Shown piece by piece: positions 50,538 to 60,471 of a stretch of DNA of 64,000 nucleotides (its first letter is position 1; the number at the start of each line of letters is the position of its first letter). The stretch comes from Streptomyces tsukubensis (GTDB taxonomy: Bacteria; Actinomycetota; Actinomycetes; Streptomycetales; Streptomycetaceae): assembly GCF_003932715.1 (NCBI RefSeq), contig NZ_CP020700.1, positions 7,772,501-7,836,500 of the forward strand, written 5' to 3'. The translations under genes and the position numbers were made by a program. The notes under the pieces are model-generated. The model saw nothing but the letters and a program-made list of their open reading frames with translations. It searched no databases and was not told where the DNA came from.

Positions 50538-51760
50538 CCGGTGCTCACCGGGGCGGGCGGTACGCGCGGGACGGTGACCGTGACCACCGTCCCGGCGGCC
50601 GGACGGGCGCCGATGTCCACGCTTCCGCCGAGGAGTTCGACCCGCTCCCGCAGACCGCGGATGCCGAATCCGGAGCCGTCGGCACGCCCGGCCGGGGTCC
50701 CGGCGAAGCCCCGGCCGTTGTCCGTGACGGTGAGACGGGCCGTGGACTCGCCGTAGTCGGCGGTGACGTCGATACGGGTCGCCCGGCCGTGCCGCCAGGC
50801 GTTGGTGAGCGCCTCCTGCGCCGACCGGTACAGCGCGGTGAGGGAACCGGCGTCGTAACCGGCTTCGTCACCGGTGGTGTGGAGCGTCACGGTCAGCCGG
50901 TCGTCGCCCAGATGGCGGGCCAGGTCCGAGAGCGCCCGGTCGAGGGAGAAGGGCCGGGCCTCGCGCAGCGCGCCGACCGACTCACGGACCTCCGTGAGCG
51001 CCCGCCCCGCCGACCAGCGGGCGTCCGAAACGGCTTGCGCCGAGGCCTGCGGGTCCCGGTCCCGGAACACCTCCGCCTTCTCCAACTGGACCGCTATCGC
51101 GGTGAGATGGTGTCCGAGGCTGTCGTGGATATCCCGGGCCACCCGGTTGCGCTCGGCGGCCGTGGACAGCTCCGCCACCCGCAGGGCGTAGTGCGACAGC
51201 CGCTCGTGCGAGGCCGCCAGCTCCGCCAGCACACCTTCCAGCCGTGCCCGCCCCTGCTGCTCCCGTACGGCGACGGACGCCATGGACAAGGCCAGTGCCA
51301 GCCCCAGACCGAGCATCAGCAGGTCGGAGACGTAATCGGGCCGGACCCACCATCCGGGCACCCAGACCGTGCAGCCGCCGACCAGCAGGGCGGCACACCC
51401 CGCGGCGGACACCAGCCCGGCCCGCCGGCCGAGGGCGAGCCGGGCGGTGAACGGCACCAGGACGAACAGGGCCCGGGATACGCCCGAAGCATCCAGTACG
51501 GCGACGGCCGCGAACAGGGCGAGACGGACGGCCAGCAGGGCCGCCGCGAGGCGGGCGGGGGCGGTGGGAACGGTGGGTGGCCGGTGGCGCCGTTCGACGG
51601 CTTCGATGCCGAGCAGCAGGACCAGCCCCGTGGCGAAGCCCGCGGTCCGGCCGAGGTGCACGGGCCCGTCCGAAACGGCCGCGTGGTAGAGCCCGCCGGA
51701 CAGAACCGTCCCGTACAGCACGGGCGGGATCCACGGTACGACGGTCGGCGGTGAAGTCAT
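50534..51760 (-). CDS. Sensor histidine kinase of the NarL-partner (HPK7) family
   Basis: 408 residues. Five or six membrane helices fill the N-terminal half, then a HisKA_3 dimerisation domain (RVARDIHDSLGHHLTAI; phosphoacceptor His212) and an HATPase with TDNGRGF and GFGIRGLRERVELLGG. It phosphorylates the regulator downstream, with which it overlaps by 4 nt. Without a periplasmic domain the signal is probably sensed in the membrane. Confidence 0.95.
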   Translation of the reverse strand: MTSPPTVVPWIPPVLYGTVLSGGLYHAAVSDGPVHLGRTAGFATGLVLLLGIEAVERRHRPPTVPTAPARLAAALLAVRLALFAAVAVLDASGVSRALFVLVPFTARLALGRRAGLVSAAGCAALLVGGCTVWVPGWWVRPDYVSDLLMLGLGLALALSMASVAVREQQGRARLEGVLAELAASHERLSHYALRVAELSTAAERNRVARDIHDSLGHHLTAIAVQLEKAEVFRDRDPQASAQAVSDARWSAGRALTEVRESVGALREARPFSLDRALSDLARHLGDDRLTVTLHTTGDEAGYDAGSLTALYRSAQEALTNAWRHGRATRIDVTADYGESTARLTVTDNGRGFAGTPAGRADGSGFGIRGLRERVELLGGSVDIGARPAAGTVVTVTVPRVPPAPVSTG

Positions 51761-51986
51761 GCGTTCCCCCCTCCGGACCCTGCTGGACCGGAGGTTACGG
51801 GAAGGCGGGCGCCGGGTGAGGGGTCTCGGGCGGAGTGGGGTCGCAGGTCATGTGCCGAACGGCACGGGCGGTTGCGGCGGGGTGGCGGGGGCGGGTGAGG
51901 AGTAGCCGTCCGGCACTCCTCGGAGCCCCTCCGCGCGGCCTACGTTCTGCCCGAGTCCGTACCTTCCAGCAAGAGGAGACCCGAGC

Positions 51987-53354
51987 ATGGTCCGTACGCA
52001 ACACCGCACCCGTCTTGTCACCCTGATGTCCACCCTGCTCCTGGCCGGGCTCCTCCCCGCAGCCGGTGCCGGTGCCGCGGGCCCCGCCTGTGCGGGGGAC
52101 CGGCTGCACGTACCCGGTGCCGAGCACGTGGTCGGCCACTGCCCCGACGATCTGACCACGGCCGGTCTGCTCCCGCTCGGCCTCACCAACCCGGCCGACT
52201 ACGACAGGCTGCACGCGTCGAACACCGCCGCCCCTTCGCCGGTGCCCGGTATCCAGCTCGACGGCTACTTCCCCGACACCTCCACCACCAACACCAACAA
52301 CGGCTGGAACCACGACAGCCAGTTCGTCATCCGGCTGCCGAAACGCTGGAACGGCGGCCTGGTCGTCGCGGGCCCGCCCGGAATCCGCCGCCAGTACGCC
52401 AACGACCGGATCATCAGCGACCAGGTGCTGGCGAGAGGATTCGCGTACGCCGCCACGGACAAGGGCAACACCGGCCCCCAGCTGTACCGGGACGGAGCGC
52501 AGCCGGGCGACGCGATCGTGGAGTGGCACTTCCGGTTCACCCAGCTGACCCTCGCCGCCCGGCGGGTCGCCGCCCGCCACTACGGCCGCCCGGCCACCCG
52601 GACGTACGCCGCCGGTCTCTCCGCCGCCGGATATCTGGTCCGCCGCCAGCTGGAACACTTCCCGCACCTCTACACCGGCGGAATCGACTGGAACGGCCTG
52701 CTCCTCACCCGGGACGAGCCCGGCCTGCTGGCCCATCTGCCCGCCGCTCTCCGGGCCTATCCCCGCTGGGAACGGCAGGAGCCCGGCGCCGCCGATGCCA
52801 TGTACGCCGCGGGCTACCCCAAAGGATCCGAAGCCCTGTGGAAGGCGCACTACCTGACCCAGTGGGACCTTCTGCAGCGCGTCTTCCGCGAGGAACTCGA
52901 CCCCGAGTACGACGGCCCCGCCCAAGCGGGCACACCGTTCTGCCCGGAAGGCACCGGCGCGGGCTGCGACACCGACTACGACTACGCCTCCCGGCCCGCC
53001 CGGGTCCACGACACGGTGGAGCGGGCCTCGCTGACCGGCCGCATCGGACGGCCGCTGATCACCCTCCAGGGCACCCTCGACGTCATGCTGCCGATCAGCC
53101 ACACCGGCGATGTGTACAGCGGGATGGTTGACGATGCGGGGCGCGGCGCCCTGCACCGCTACTACCGGATCCAGGACGGCACCCACACCGACGGCTTCCA
53201 CGACCTCGCGCCCGGGACCGTCCGGCCGATGCTGCCCTGCTTCACCGCGGCCTTCGACGCCCTGGTCGCCTGGACCACCCGGGGGGTCGCCCCGCCGCCC
53301 GGCCGTACCGTGCCCCGGCCCGCCGACGGCACGGCCACCGGCTGCGGCCTCTGA
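51987..53354 (+). CDS. Secreted tannase/feruloyl-esterase-like hydrolase
   Basis: 455 residues with a signal peptide (about 1-33). The alpha/beta-hydrolase domain has the nucleophile motif YAAGLSAAGY, an oxyanion region WNGGLVVAGPPG, Asp in LQGTLDVMLPIS and His in QDGTHTDGFH. Cysteines at the ends (AGPACAGD and TATGCGL) suggest disulfide bonds. It probably hydrolyses a plant- or polymer-derived ester or a polyhydroxyalkanoate oligomer. ATG 51987 is preceded by AGAGGAG. Confidence 0.87.
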   Translation: MVRTQHRTRLVTLMSTLLLAGLLPAAGAGAAGPACAGDRLHVPGAEHVVGHCPDDLTTAGLLPLGLTNPADYDRLHASNTAAPSPVPGIQLDGYFPDTSTTNTNNGWNHDSQFVIRLPKRWNGGLVVAGPPGIRRQYANDRIISDQVLARGFAYAATDKGNTGPQLYRDGAQPGDAIVEWHFRFTQLTLAARRVAARHYGRPATRTYAAGLSAAGYLVRRQLEHFPHLYTGGIDWNGLLLTRDEPGLLAHLPAALRAYPRWERQEPGAADAMYAAGYPKGSEALWKAHYLTQWDLLQRVFREELDPEYDGPAQAGTPFCPEGTGAGCDTDYDYASRPARVHDTVERASLTGRIGRPLITLQGTLDVMLPISHTGDVYSGMVDDAGRGALHRYYRIQDGTHTDGFHDLAPGTVRPMLPCFTAAFDALVAWTTRGVAPPPGRTVPRPADGTATGCGL

Positions 53355-53400
53355 CCCTGCGTCCCTGCGTCTCTGGGCCGCTGCGGCACCGGACGCCCCC

Positions 53401-54351
53401 TCAGCGCACGCCCAGAGCCAGCCGTTTGACCTCGCGGAGGGTCGGGGCCGTCCGGAGCGTATGGACGCCCGGGAGCGGGCCGACGTCCCGGTCGATGTAC
53501 GTGTACAGCTCGGCCGGATCGCGGAAGACGCCGCTGGCCACCAGGTTCGCATCGCCGGTGACGGCGGCGGCGAAGGCGATCCGGGGGTCGGCGGCGAGGG
53601 CCCGGCCGACGGTGTGGAGACGGGCGGGGGAGACGTCCAGCCAGAGCCGGGTGATCAGGTGGTAGCCGGCCAGCCGGGGGTCGAAGTCGACGCCGAAGCT
53701 CAGAGCACCCCCGTCGCGGAGACGGTCCAGACGGCGCCGCACGCTGGAGGGGGAGAGCCCGGCGGCCGCGGCGAGTTCGGGCACGGTGGCCCGGCCGTCG
53801 CGGGACAGCTCGGTGAACAGGGCCCGGTCGGCGGCGTCCAGGGGAAGCGGCGCGCCGGAATCCGCCGCGGGCGGGGTGCGCTCGGGGCGGAAGCGCGTCG
53901 CGTGCCAGGTGCTGGTGGCTCCCGCGAAGACATGGAGCATGCAGTGGGCGCTCAGGGACAGCACCTGCGGGGTGCGCGACAGCTTCCGCAACAGCGGCGC
54001 GTCGGACCCGTCGGCGGCGCGGACGTCCACGGCGCAGTACAGCTCGGAACCCCCGGCCGCCAGGGTGACCCAGGAGGTTTCGGGGCGGCGGGCGAGGGCC
54101 TCGGCGACCGTTCCGGCGGCGTCCGGGGCGCAGTGCAGCCGCAGCAGCCAGCGGGTCAGACCGAGACGGGACGCCACGGGCCGGCCGACGACGCGCAGCC
54201 CCAGGGCGCACAGCCGCCGGTAGCGGCGGCCGAGGGTGCGCTCGGAAACGCCGAGATCGCGTGCGATCCCGCTGAAGTGGGCCCGGCCGTCGAGCTGGAG
54301 GGCCCGGAGCAGCAGTTCGTCGAGCCGGTCCACGCCGCCGGAATCCACCAC
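53401..54351 (-). CDS. Lrp/AsnC-type regulator, double-domain
   Basis: 316 residues with two AsnC-like halves. The first helix-turn-helix is ISGIARDLGVSERTLGRRY-like (at FSGIARDLGVSERTLG) and the second is AAAGLSPSSVRRRLDRL; each is followed by an effector-type alpha/beta region. Tandem AsnC proteins are common in Streptomyces. It reads away from the 2-oxoglutarate oxygenase, which it may control (divergent arrangement). GTG 54351. Confidence 0.88.
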   Translation of the reverse strand: MVDSGGVDRLDELLLRALQLDGRAHFSGIARDLGVSERTLGRRYRRLCALGLRVVGRPVASRLGLTRWLLRLHCAPDAAGTVAEALARRPETSWVTLAAGGSELYCAVDVRAADGSDAPLLRKLSRTPQVLSLSAHCMLHVFAGATSTWHATRFRPERTPPAADSGAPLPLDAADRALFTELSRDGRATVPELAAAAGLSPSSVRRRLDRLRDGGALSFGVDFDPRLAGYHLITRLWLDVSPARLHTVGRALAADPRIAFAAAVTGDANLVASGVFRDPAELYTYIDRDVGPLPGVHTLRTAPTLREVKRLALGVR

Positions 54352-54470
54352 TGACCGCCTCTCCTCCGCCTGATTCCCGCATATCCAACCGTACGGCTCG
54401 GGCCGGGGCCGACGGCAGGCCGATGGTGGAGCGGTACCCCTCCCGATCCCGGCAGACGAAAGGCCCTCCC

Positions 54471-55436
54471 ATGGCCCTTGACCGCATTCCCGTCGTCGAC
54501 CTCCGCCCCTGGCACTCGGGTGATCGCACGGCCCGGGACCAACTCGCGGACCGTGTCGACCGGGCCCTCGGGGCCACCGGATTCCTCCTGGTGGCCGACG
54601 AGAGTACGGAACCCGGCCTGCCCGGCCGGCTGCGCGCCGCCGCCCACGACTTCTTCCATCTCCCCCCGGCCGTCAAGGCACGCTACGCGCAGAACGCGGG
54701 CCGGCGCGGGTGGATCGGCCCGGACCGGGTGGCCGCCGCCCGGTCCGAGGGCGGGGACACCCCGCCCGATCTGCTGGAGGTCTGGTCCTGTACGGCGAGC
54801 ACCGCCGCGGGCTCGGACCGTACGGCACGCCTGCCCCGGCAGTGGCCCGACGAGGCCCCGGCCCTGCTTCCGCTGGTCACCGAGTACACCGAGCGGATGC
54901 GCGCACTTGCTGACACCCTCCTGGAGGTCATGGCCACGGCCCTGGACCGGCCGGCCGACTTCTTCACCCGCCACACGGCCCGCCCGCACTGGGACTTCAC
55001 CGTCAACCGGTACCCGCCGGCCGACGAGACCGGTCCCGCCGCCCCCGGACAGTTCCGGGTCGGACCGCACACCGACTTCGGGCTCATCACCCTCCTGGAC
55101 CGGCAGCCGGGAAAGGGCGGCCTGCAGATCCACGACGACGGGGAAGGCTGGCGGGACGCTCCGTACGAACCGGGCACGGTCACCCTCAACATCGGTGATC
55201 TGATGGCCCGCTGGAGCGGGGACCGCTGGCGCTCGGGCCGCCACCGTGTCCTGCCCCCGCCGCCCGCCGCCCCGCAGGAGGAGCTGACCTCACTGGTGTA
55301 CTTCCACTCCTGCGCACCGGAGACCGGAATCACCTCCCTGCCGGCTCCCCTCGGCCGCCGTACCTACGCTCCCGTGCTCGCGGGCGAGTACTTCCGCAGC
55401 AAGCTGGAGTCCATCCAGAAGGGGCAGGACCGTTGA
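54471..55436 (+). CDS. Fe(II)/2-oxoglutarate-dependent oxygenase, isopenicillin N synthase-like
   Basis: 321 residues. The DIOX_N-type start IPVVDLRPW and GATGFLLVADESTE is followed by the facial triad HTDFGL (His200, Asp202) and His258 in SGRHRVLPP. The usual co-substrate Arg is in a C-terminal position. Such enzymes hydroxylate or cyclise small molecules. The ATG at 54471 lies 120 nt from the divergent regulator gene. Confidence 0.9.
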   Translation: MALDRIPVVDLRPWHSGDRTARDQLADRVDRALGATGFLLVADESTEPGLPGRLRAAAHDFFHLPPAVKARYAQNAGRRGWIGPDRVAAARSEGGDTPPDLLEVWSCTASTAAGSDRTARLPRQWPDEAPALLPLVTEYTERMRALADTLLEVMATALDRPADFFTRHTARPHWDFTVNRYPPADETGPAAPGQFRVGPHTDFGLITLLDRQPGKGGLQIHDDGEGWRDAPYEPGTVTLNIGDLMARWSGDRWRSGRHRVLPPPPAAPQEELTSLVYFHSCAPETGITSLPAPLGRRTYAPVLAGEYFRSKLESIQKGQDR

Positions 55437-55638
55437 GGGCGCCTTCGAACCGCCGGCCGGCGCGGAGCCCCCAGAGGGTGGCGGCGGGGGCGGGAATCCG
55501 GCCGGGCTCCGGGAGAAGTGACGGGATGTCAGACATGTGCCGGGTGATGCATTGACTCCGCGGCGGCGCCACGGTTGCATGCTGGATGGTCCTCCGGTGG
55601 AGATCCGGAGGGGAAGACGTGTCTTTCCTGGGGGGAAG

Positions 55639-56766
55639 ATGAGGGGAACCACGAACGGGAGCACCTTAAGACGTGTACGGGCCGCCGTGAGCGCGGCGGT
55701 CGTGGTCTGCGCGATCACGGCTGTGACGCCCACAGTCGCCACGGCCGCCGCACCGGGGCCGCCGGTCGCGACAAGCGGTCCCGGCGTTGCCGCCGGTGCC
55801 GGTGCCGGTGCCGGTGCTGGTGTCGGTGTCGGTGTGGAGAGGGTCAGCGTTGCGACCGACGAAGGCTACGGTGCCGCGTCGATCACCCCCGACGGCCGCA
55901 GCATCGTCTTCATGTCACTGGCGAACGGCCCGCAACAAGGCGGCAACGCGGTGTACGTCCGCGACCGGCGGGCGGGGCAGACCAGGACCGAGCCCATGGT
56001 CGAGGGCTGGACCCCGGCGATCAGCGGCGACGGGAAACAGGTCGCCGCCAATGCTCCGCGGCAGGGGATGACCGCCGAGCGGATCCAGCAGCATTCGCTG
56101 GACCTGGGACTGCTTCCCGTCACCTGCGGCCGCTGCAACCAGCCGTCGCTGAGTGCGGACGGCCGCTACCTCGCCCACGGCAGCCTGCGCTATCCGGGAT
56201 GGCTCCGGAACGTCGTGGTCGCGGACCGCAACGGCGGTCACCAGATCATCGCCTCTTTCGGCCACTCCGCTCCGGCCCGGCCGTCCATCAGCGGCGACGG
56301 CCGCTATGTCGCCTACCAGGACCTCGCCTACCAGAACGAAGGCGTCTATCTGTGGGACCGGACCACCGGCACCACTTCGGCGCCGCTGGAGGGCCCGTCC
56401 AAGAGCGCGTCGCTCGTCCAGCTCAGCGACAACGGCAGCAAGGTCGTCTACCTCTCCGGCCCCGACACCTACGTCCACGACACCGGCTCGGGCACCGCCC
56501 AAGTGGTGCCGGGTGTTACGGGCGTGGCCATCGACCCCACCGGCCGCTATCTGCTGTACGCCCCGAACGGCACGAGCGGACCGTCGCTCGTGCTGCGCGA
56601 CCTCCTGACGGGCACCGACGAGACGGTCTCCGACCAGCCCGCCACCGCCGAGGTCGACTCGGTGAGCGCCGACGGGCGCGACGTGGTCTTCCAGTCCGCG
56701 GCCGACGGCATCGTCCCCGGCGACACCAACGGCAAGCCCGACGTCTTCGTCCGCAGCTTCTTCTGA
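55639..56766 (+). CDS. Secreted TolB-like beta-propeller protein
   Basis: 375 residues: signal peptide (about 10-40) followed by a low-complexity linker (G-A repeats then G-V repeats) and six to seven WD/TolB-like blades (ASITPDGRSIVFMS, AISGDGKQVA, SLSADGRYLAHG, SISGDGRYVAYQ, QLSDNGSKVVYLS, VSADGRDVVFQS). It has no catalytic motif and is probably an extracellular binding protein. ATG 55639 directly precedes the signal sequence. Confidence 0.82.
   Translation: MRGTTNGSTLRRVRAAVSAAVVVCAITAVTPTVATAAAPGPPVATSGPGVAAGAGAGAGAGVGVGVERVSVATDEGYGAASITPDGRSIVFMSLANGPQQGGNAVYVRDRRAGQTRTEPMVEGWTPAISGDGKQVAANAPRQGMTAERIQQHSLDLGLLPVTCGRCNQPSLSADGRYLAHGSLRYPGWLRNVVVADRNGGHQIIASFGHSAPARPSISGDGRYVAYQDLAYQNEGVYLWDRTTGTTSAPLEGPSKSASLVQLSDNGSKVVYLSGPDTYVHDTGSGTAQVVPGVTGVAIDPTGRYLLYAPNGTSGPSLVLRDLLTGTDETVSDQPATAEVDSVSADGRDVVFQSAADGIVPGDTNGKPDVFVRSFF
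55794..55841 (+). repeat. 6-bp repeat encoding a Gly-Ala/Gly-Val linker
   Basis: Tandem GGTGCC units turning into GGTGTC units lie after the signal peptide of the beta-propeller protein. Confidence 0.7.
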
Positions 56767-56803
56767 CCGCCCCGGCTGCCGGCCCGCTCCGCTGTTGCAC
56801 CCG

Positions 56804-56845
56804 CCGGTGCCGCGCCGTCCCCGTACGGGATCGGCGCGGCACCGG
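56804..56845. terminator. Bidirectional hairpin between convergent genes
   Basis: A perfect 14-bp stem (56804-56817 and 56832-56845) separates the beta-propeller gene from the rhomboid-like gene. Confidence 0.85.
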
Positions 56846-57592
56846 TCACCCGTGTGCCCCGCCGCCGGGCTCCTTCCGGCGGCGCAGACCGTCCCGCACC
56901 CGGCCGACCGTGTCCATCGGGTCCCACGCAGGCCCCCGGCCCCGGGTCAGCGGCAGGCAGGCCAGACCGATCAGCACGGAGACGAAGTGGCCGAGGTCGG
57001 TGAAGGTGTGCCCGGTGACCAGCGGAAGCCCGTAGACGATCAGCACCCCCGCCAGATACACGTACCGCCAGGGCGCCGCGATGTGGTAGACGAGTACGCC
57101 GACGACACCCGCGAGCGCATAGCTCACCCCGAAGTCCAGCGTGTCGGCCGCGGACTCCGGCGCCAGACCGTGGCGGATCGCCCACAGCAGAGCGCCCTGA
57201 CTGGCGAACGTGGCCAGCACATGGGCGGTGACGGCGACCACCGCCCAGCGGAGTGTGCCCAGCCAGCGCTCCGCCGGTGCGTGGAAGACGGAGTACAGCA
57301 CGGCATAGGAGAGCCACCCTCCGCCGTCGATCCACAGGGCGCTGGAGATCAGCACCCGTACCGGATCCGTCGACAGCTGCTCGATATTGGTGGAGCGCCG
57401 CCGCAGGAACTCGGTCTCGAACTCCGGCGACATGAAATGCACGAGGACGGTGGTGACGAAGAGAACCGCCAGCCAGAGATAGGTGCCCGGGGCGCTGCGC
57501 ACATAGGCCCGGACCCGGGCGGCACCCGTACGGACGGCGGCGGCCAGGGACCTGGCCCTGTGGTTCGAGCGGAGACGGGAGAACGCGCGCAT
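56846..57592 (-). CDS. Rhomboid-like membrane protein
   Basis: 248 residues with about six membrane helices (TYLWLAVLFVTTVLVHFM, WLSYAVLYSVFHAPAERWLG, WAVVAVTAHVLATFASQ, FGVSYALAGVVGVLVYHI, YVYLAGVLIVYGLPLV, GHFVSVLIGLACL). FGVSYALAG could be a reduced form of the rhomboid GxSx motif, and HTFTDLGHF supplies a possible His. Active-site status is uncertain. ATG 57592 follows GGGGG at a good distance. Confidence 0.8.
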   Translation of the reverse strand: MRAFSRLRSNHRARSLAAAVRTGAARVRAYVRSAPGTYLWLAVLFVTTVLVHFMSPEFETEFLRRRSTNIEQLSTDPVRVLISSALWIDGGGWLSYAVLYSVFHAPAERWLGTLRWAVVAVTAHVLATFASQGALLWAIRHGLAPESAADTLDFGVSYALAGVVGVLVYHIAAPWRYVYLAGVLIVYGLPLVTGHTFTDLGHFVSVLIGLACLPLTRGRGPAWDPMDTVGRVRDGLRRRKEPGGGAHG

Positions 57593-57837
57593 AGGCACAT
57601 CCCCCCACGCCCGGGCCCCGAACCCGCTGATTGAAACGGCATGTCGCGGAGGACGGCGACGGCCGCGGGCCGCCGGAACGGGCGGACCGTCTCCCTCGAA
57701 GGGCGGACCGCCTCCTTGACGGGCGGGCCGCCGGAGCCGTCCCGGATCCCCTCCGCAGGCCCCGTACGAGTGGCCCCCGCCCCGCCGTCGGCCCCGCCCC
57801 CGGGACGTCACGGCGCCCGGCCCCTACAGTCCGTTCC

Positions 57838-58707
57838 GTGTCCTTGGGGATGGTGTGCGCACTCGCTGCGACCTGCTGCTACGGTACGGCCTCCGTCCTC
57901 CAGGCCATCGGGGCCCGCTCCGTGGCGTCCGGCCCCGGCTCCGGCGTGGACCCCGTACTGCCGCTGCGCGCTCTGCGCCGGGGACCCTATGCCGCCGGAC
58001 TCGTCCTCGACTGCGCCGGGTTCGCCCTCCAGATCGTGGCCCTGCGGACGATTCCCCTCTACGCGGTCGGCGCCGCGCTCGCCGCGGGCCTCGCGGTCAC
58101 CGCCGTCGTCGCCGCCTGGCTGCTCAAGGCACGGCTGACCCTCGCCGAATGGAGCGCGGTGGGCGCGGTCTGCGCGGGCCTCGCGATGATCGCCCTGGCG
58201 TCCGGGGCGGAGGGGAACCGGGCCGGACCGGCCGCCCTGCGCTGGTATCTGCTCGGCGCGGCGGTGGCGGTGCTCCTCGTCGGGGCGCTCGCCGGCCGGA
58301 TCCCCGACGGACCACGCGCACTGCTGCTGGGCCTCGGCGCGGGCGCGGGTTTCGGTGTGGTGGCGGTCGCGGTCCGGCTGATCGACTCCCCTGCCCTGCC
58401 CCGGCTCTTCGGCAATCCGGCTCTCTACGCCCTGCTGCTCGGGGGAGCAGCCGGGTTCACCCTGCTCACCTCCGCGTTCCAGCGCGGCTCGGTGATCGTG
58501 GCGACGGCGGGCATGATCCTCGCGGAATCGGCCGGACCTGCCGTCGTCGGCGTCCTCTGGCTGGGCGACCGGCCGCACGCGGGCCTCGAATGGGTGGCCG
58601 TCGCCGGATTCGCGGCCGCGGTGACGGGGGCGCTGGCCCTGTCACGCTTCGGCGACACGGGGACCGAGCCGGGCCGGCAGCCGGATCAGGGCGGTGGCCC
58701 ACCCTGA
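57838..58707 (+). CDS. EamA/DMT-superfamily membrane transporter-like protein
   Basis: 289 residues with about nine hydrophobic helices and an internal repeat (LAATCCYGTASVLQAIGARS and later VVGVLWLGDRPHAGLEWVAVAGFAAAV). This fits small drug/metabolite transporters. GTG 57838 is preferred; it is preceded by TACAGT at about 57825, so the transcript may be leaderless. Substrate is unknown. ATG 57850 is an alternative start. Confidence 0.85.
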   Translation: MSLGMVCALAATCCYGTASVLQAIGARSVASGPGSGVDPVLPLRALRRGPYAAGLVLDCAGFALQIVALRTIPLYAVGAALAAGLAVTAVVAAWLLKARLTLAEWSAVGAVCAGLAMIALASGAEGNRAGPAALRWYLLGAAVAVLLVGALAGRIPDGPRALLLGLGAGAGFGVVAVAVRLIDSPALPRLFGNPALYALLLGGAAGFTLLTSAFQRGSVIVATAGMILAESAGPAVVGVLWLGDRPHAGLEWVAVAGFAAAVTGALALSRFGDTGTEPGRQPDQGGGPP

Positions 58708-58754
58708 TCCGGCGCCGCCCGGAGGCAACACCGCGGCCGCCCTGCCCGCACCGG

Positions 58755-59909
58755 CTACCCCAGGGCGTTGAGCCGGGCCGCCCGGCGGGTCAGATAGTCG
58801 CGTTCGGCCAGGTCGGTGGCGCTGCGGGCGGCCTCCGCGTAGAGCCGGGCCGCCGTCACCCGGTCACCGTCGCGTTCCTGGAGGTACGCCGCCACCGCCG
58901 TGTAGCGGGGCAGCGAACCGTCCAGCTCCGCCAGCGCCTTCAGCCCGGCGCGCGGACCATCGGCCTCACCGACCGCGACCGCCCGGTTCAGGCGGGCGAC
59001 CGGGCTGTCCGTCAGCCGTACCAACTCGTCGTACCACTCGACGATCTGCACCCAGTCCGTCTCCCCGGCGCTGGGCGCATCGGCGTGGAGCGCCGCGATC
59101 GCGGCCTGGGCCTGGTACTCGCCCAGCCGGTCGCGGGCGAGGGCGGCCTGCAGGACCATGACGCCCTCGGAGATCAGCGCGGTGTCCCACCGGGCACGGT
59201 CCTGTTCCGCCAGCGGCACCAGAGCGCCGTCCGGCGCGGTCCTGGCGGCGCGCCGGGCGTGGTGGAGCAGCATCAGGGCGAGCAGCCCGGCGACCTCCGG
59301 GTGGTCGATCGCGGCCGCGAGCTGCCGGGTCAGCCGGATCGCTTCGGCGGACAGGTCCACATCGCCCGAGTAGCCCTCGTTGAACACCAGATAGAGCACC
59401 CGCAGCACGGTGGAGACGTCCCCCGGCCGGTCGAACCCGACCCCGGACACCGTCCGCTTGGCCCGGCTGATCCTCTGCGCCATCGTCGCCTCGGGCACCA
59501 GATAGGCCCGCGCGATCTGGCGGGTGGTCAGCCCGCCCACCGCGCGGAGCGTCAGCGCGACCGCGGACGACGGTGTCAGTGACGGATGGGCACAGAGGAA
59601 GTAGAGCTGAAGGGTGTCGTCGACCGACGGCACCGGCCCCGGCGCCGGTTCCTCGTGCACCAGGTCCTGACGCCGGCGCCGGGCGGTGTCCGCCCGGGCC
59701 GCGTCGAGGAACTTGCGCCAGGCCACGGTCGTCAGCCAGCCCCGGGGATCCCGTACGGGCTCCTCCCCGTCCTCCCCGTCGTCTTTGCGGAGGACTGCCT
59801 CGACCAGCGCCTCCTGCACGGCGTCCTCGGCCGCCGGGAAATCGGCTCCACGGCGGACGAGGACGCCGATCACACTCGGCGTGAGGCTCCGGAGCAGTGA
59901 TTCGTCCAT
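58755..59909 (-). CDS. ECF42-type RNA polymerase sigma factor
   Basis: 384 residues, far longer than a minimal ECF sigma. Sigma region 2 (about 5-70) and region 4 (LRAVGGLTTRQIARAYLVPEATM, about 130-160) are followed by a long C-terminal helical extension (VLRVLYLVFNEGYSG, LLALMLLHHARRAARTA, RLNRAVAVGEADGP) characteristic of ECF42. The companion DGPF gene lies directly upstream. No anti-sigma factor is seen, so the extension probably governs its activity. Confidence 0.93.
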   Translation of the reverse strand: MDESLLRSLTPSVIGVLVRRGADFPAAEDAVQEALVEAVLRKDDGEDGEEPVRDPRGWLTTVAWRKFLDAARADTARRRRQDLVHEEPAPGPVPSVDDTLQLYFLCAHPSLTPSSAVALTLRAVGGLTTRQIARAYLVPEATMAQRISRAKRTVSGVGFDRPGDVSTVLRVLYLVFNEGYSGDVDLSAEAIRLTRQLAAAIDHPEVAGLLALMLLHHARRAARTAPDGALVPLAEQDRARWDTALISEGVMVLQAALARDRLGEYQAQAAIAALHADAPSAGETDWVQIVEWYDELVRLTDSPVARLNRAVAVGEADGPRAGLKALAELDGSLPRYTAVAAYLQERDGDRVTAARLYAEAARSATDLAERDYLTRRAARLNALG

Positions 59910-59928
59910 GTCGGTGTGTGCGGGGGAG

Positions 59929-60336
59929 TCAGTCGGTGATGGTGGGCGGGGCGGACAGGAAGGGGCGGACCTCCAGCCACTCGTGGATCGGCCTCCCGCC
60001 CGCACCGGGCGCGGCCGACAGCTCCCCGGCCAGTTCCACGGCGCGCTCGTAGCTGTCGACGTCGATCACCATCCAGCCCGCGATCAGGTCCTTGGTCTCC
60101 GCGAACGGGCCGTCGGTGACCGGCGGCCGCCCCTCGCCGTCGTACCGGACCCAGGCCCCTTCCGGGGCGAGCGCCAGGCCGTCGACGAACTCGCCGGTCC
60201 CCTCCAGCCGCGCGGCGAAGTCGTTCATGTACTGCACGTGCGCGGAGATCTCCTCCGGCGTCCACCGGTCCATGGGCACGTCGTTCACCGGGGCCGGTGC
60301 GCCGCGGTAGTGCTTGAGAAGCAGGTACTTCGCCAT
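59929..60336 (-). CDS. YCII/DGPF domain protein
   Basis: 135 residues with the name-giving motif VTDGPFAETKDLIAGWMVI and a beta-alpha-beta ferredoxin-like fold (MAKYLLLKHYRG at the start). DGPF proteins are encoded with ECF42 sigma factors and depend on them for expression. It lies 19 nt upstream of the sigma gene in the same direction. Confidence 0.93.
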   Translation of the reverse strand: MAKYLLLKHYRGAPAPVNDVPMDRWTPEEISAHVQYMNDFAARLEGTGEFVDGLALAPEGAWVRYDGEGRPPVTDGPFAETKDLIAGWMVIDVDSYERAVELAGELSAAPGAGGRPIHEWLEVRPFLSAPPTITD

Positions 60337-60471
60337 GACGGTCTCCTTGGTGCTGGTGCGGCCATTGTGGCCGCGCTCACCCCGGGGACGGAGCGGGCCA
60401 CGGATTCTCGACATGGTCCGCCGAAGTTTTTTGCCTCGTACGGGCGAGCCCGGGTGCGGGTGCCCGGCCGC

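Noticed and set aside
53354..53400. Terminator between the convergent secreted hydrolase and AsnC genes
   Set aside because: No stem longer than a few base pairs could be found in the 46-nt gap.
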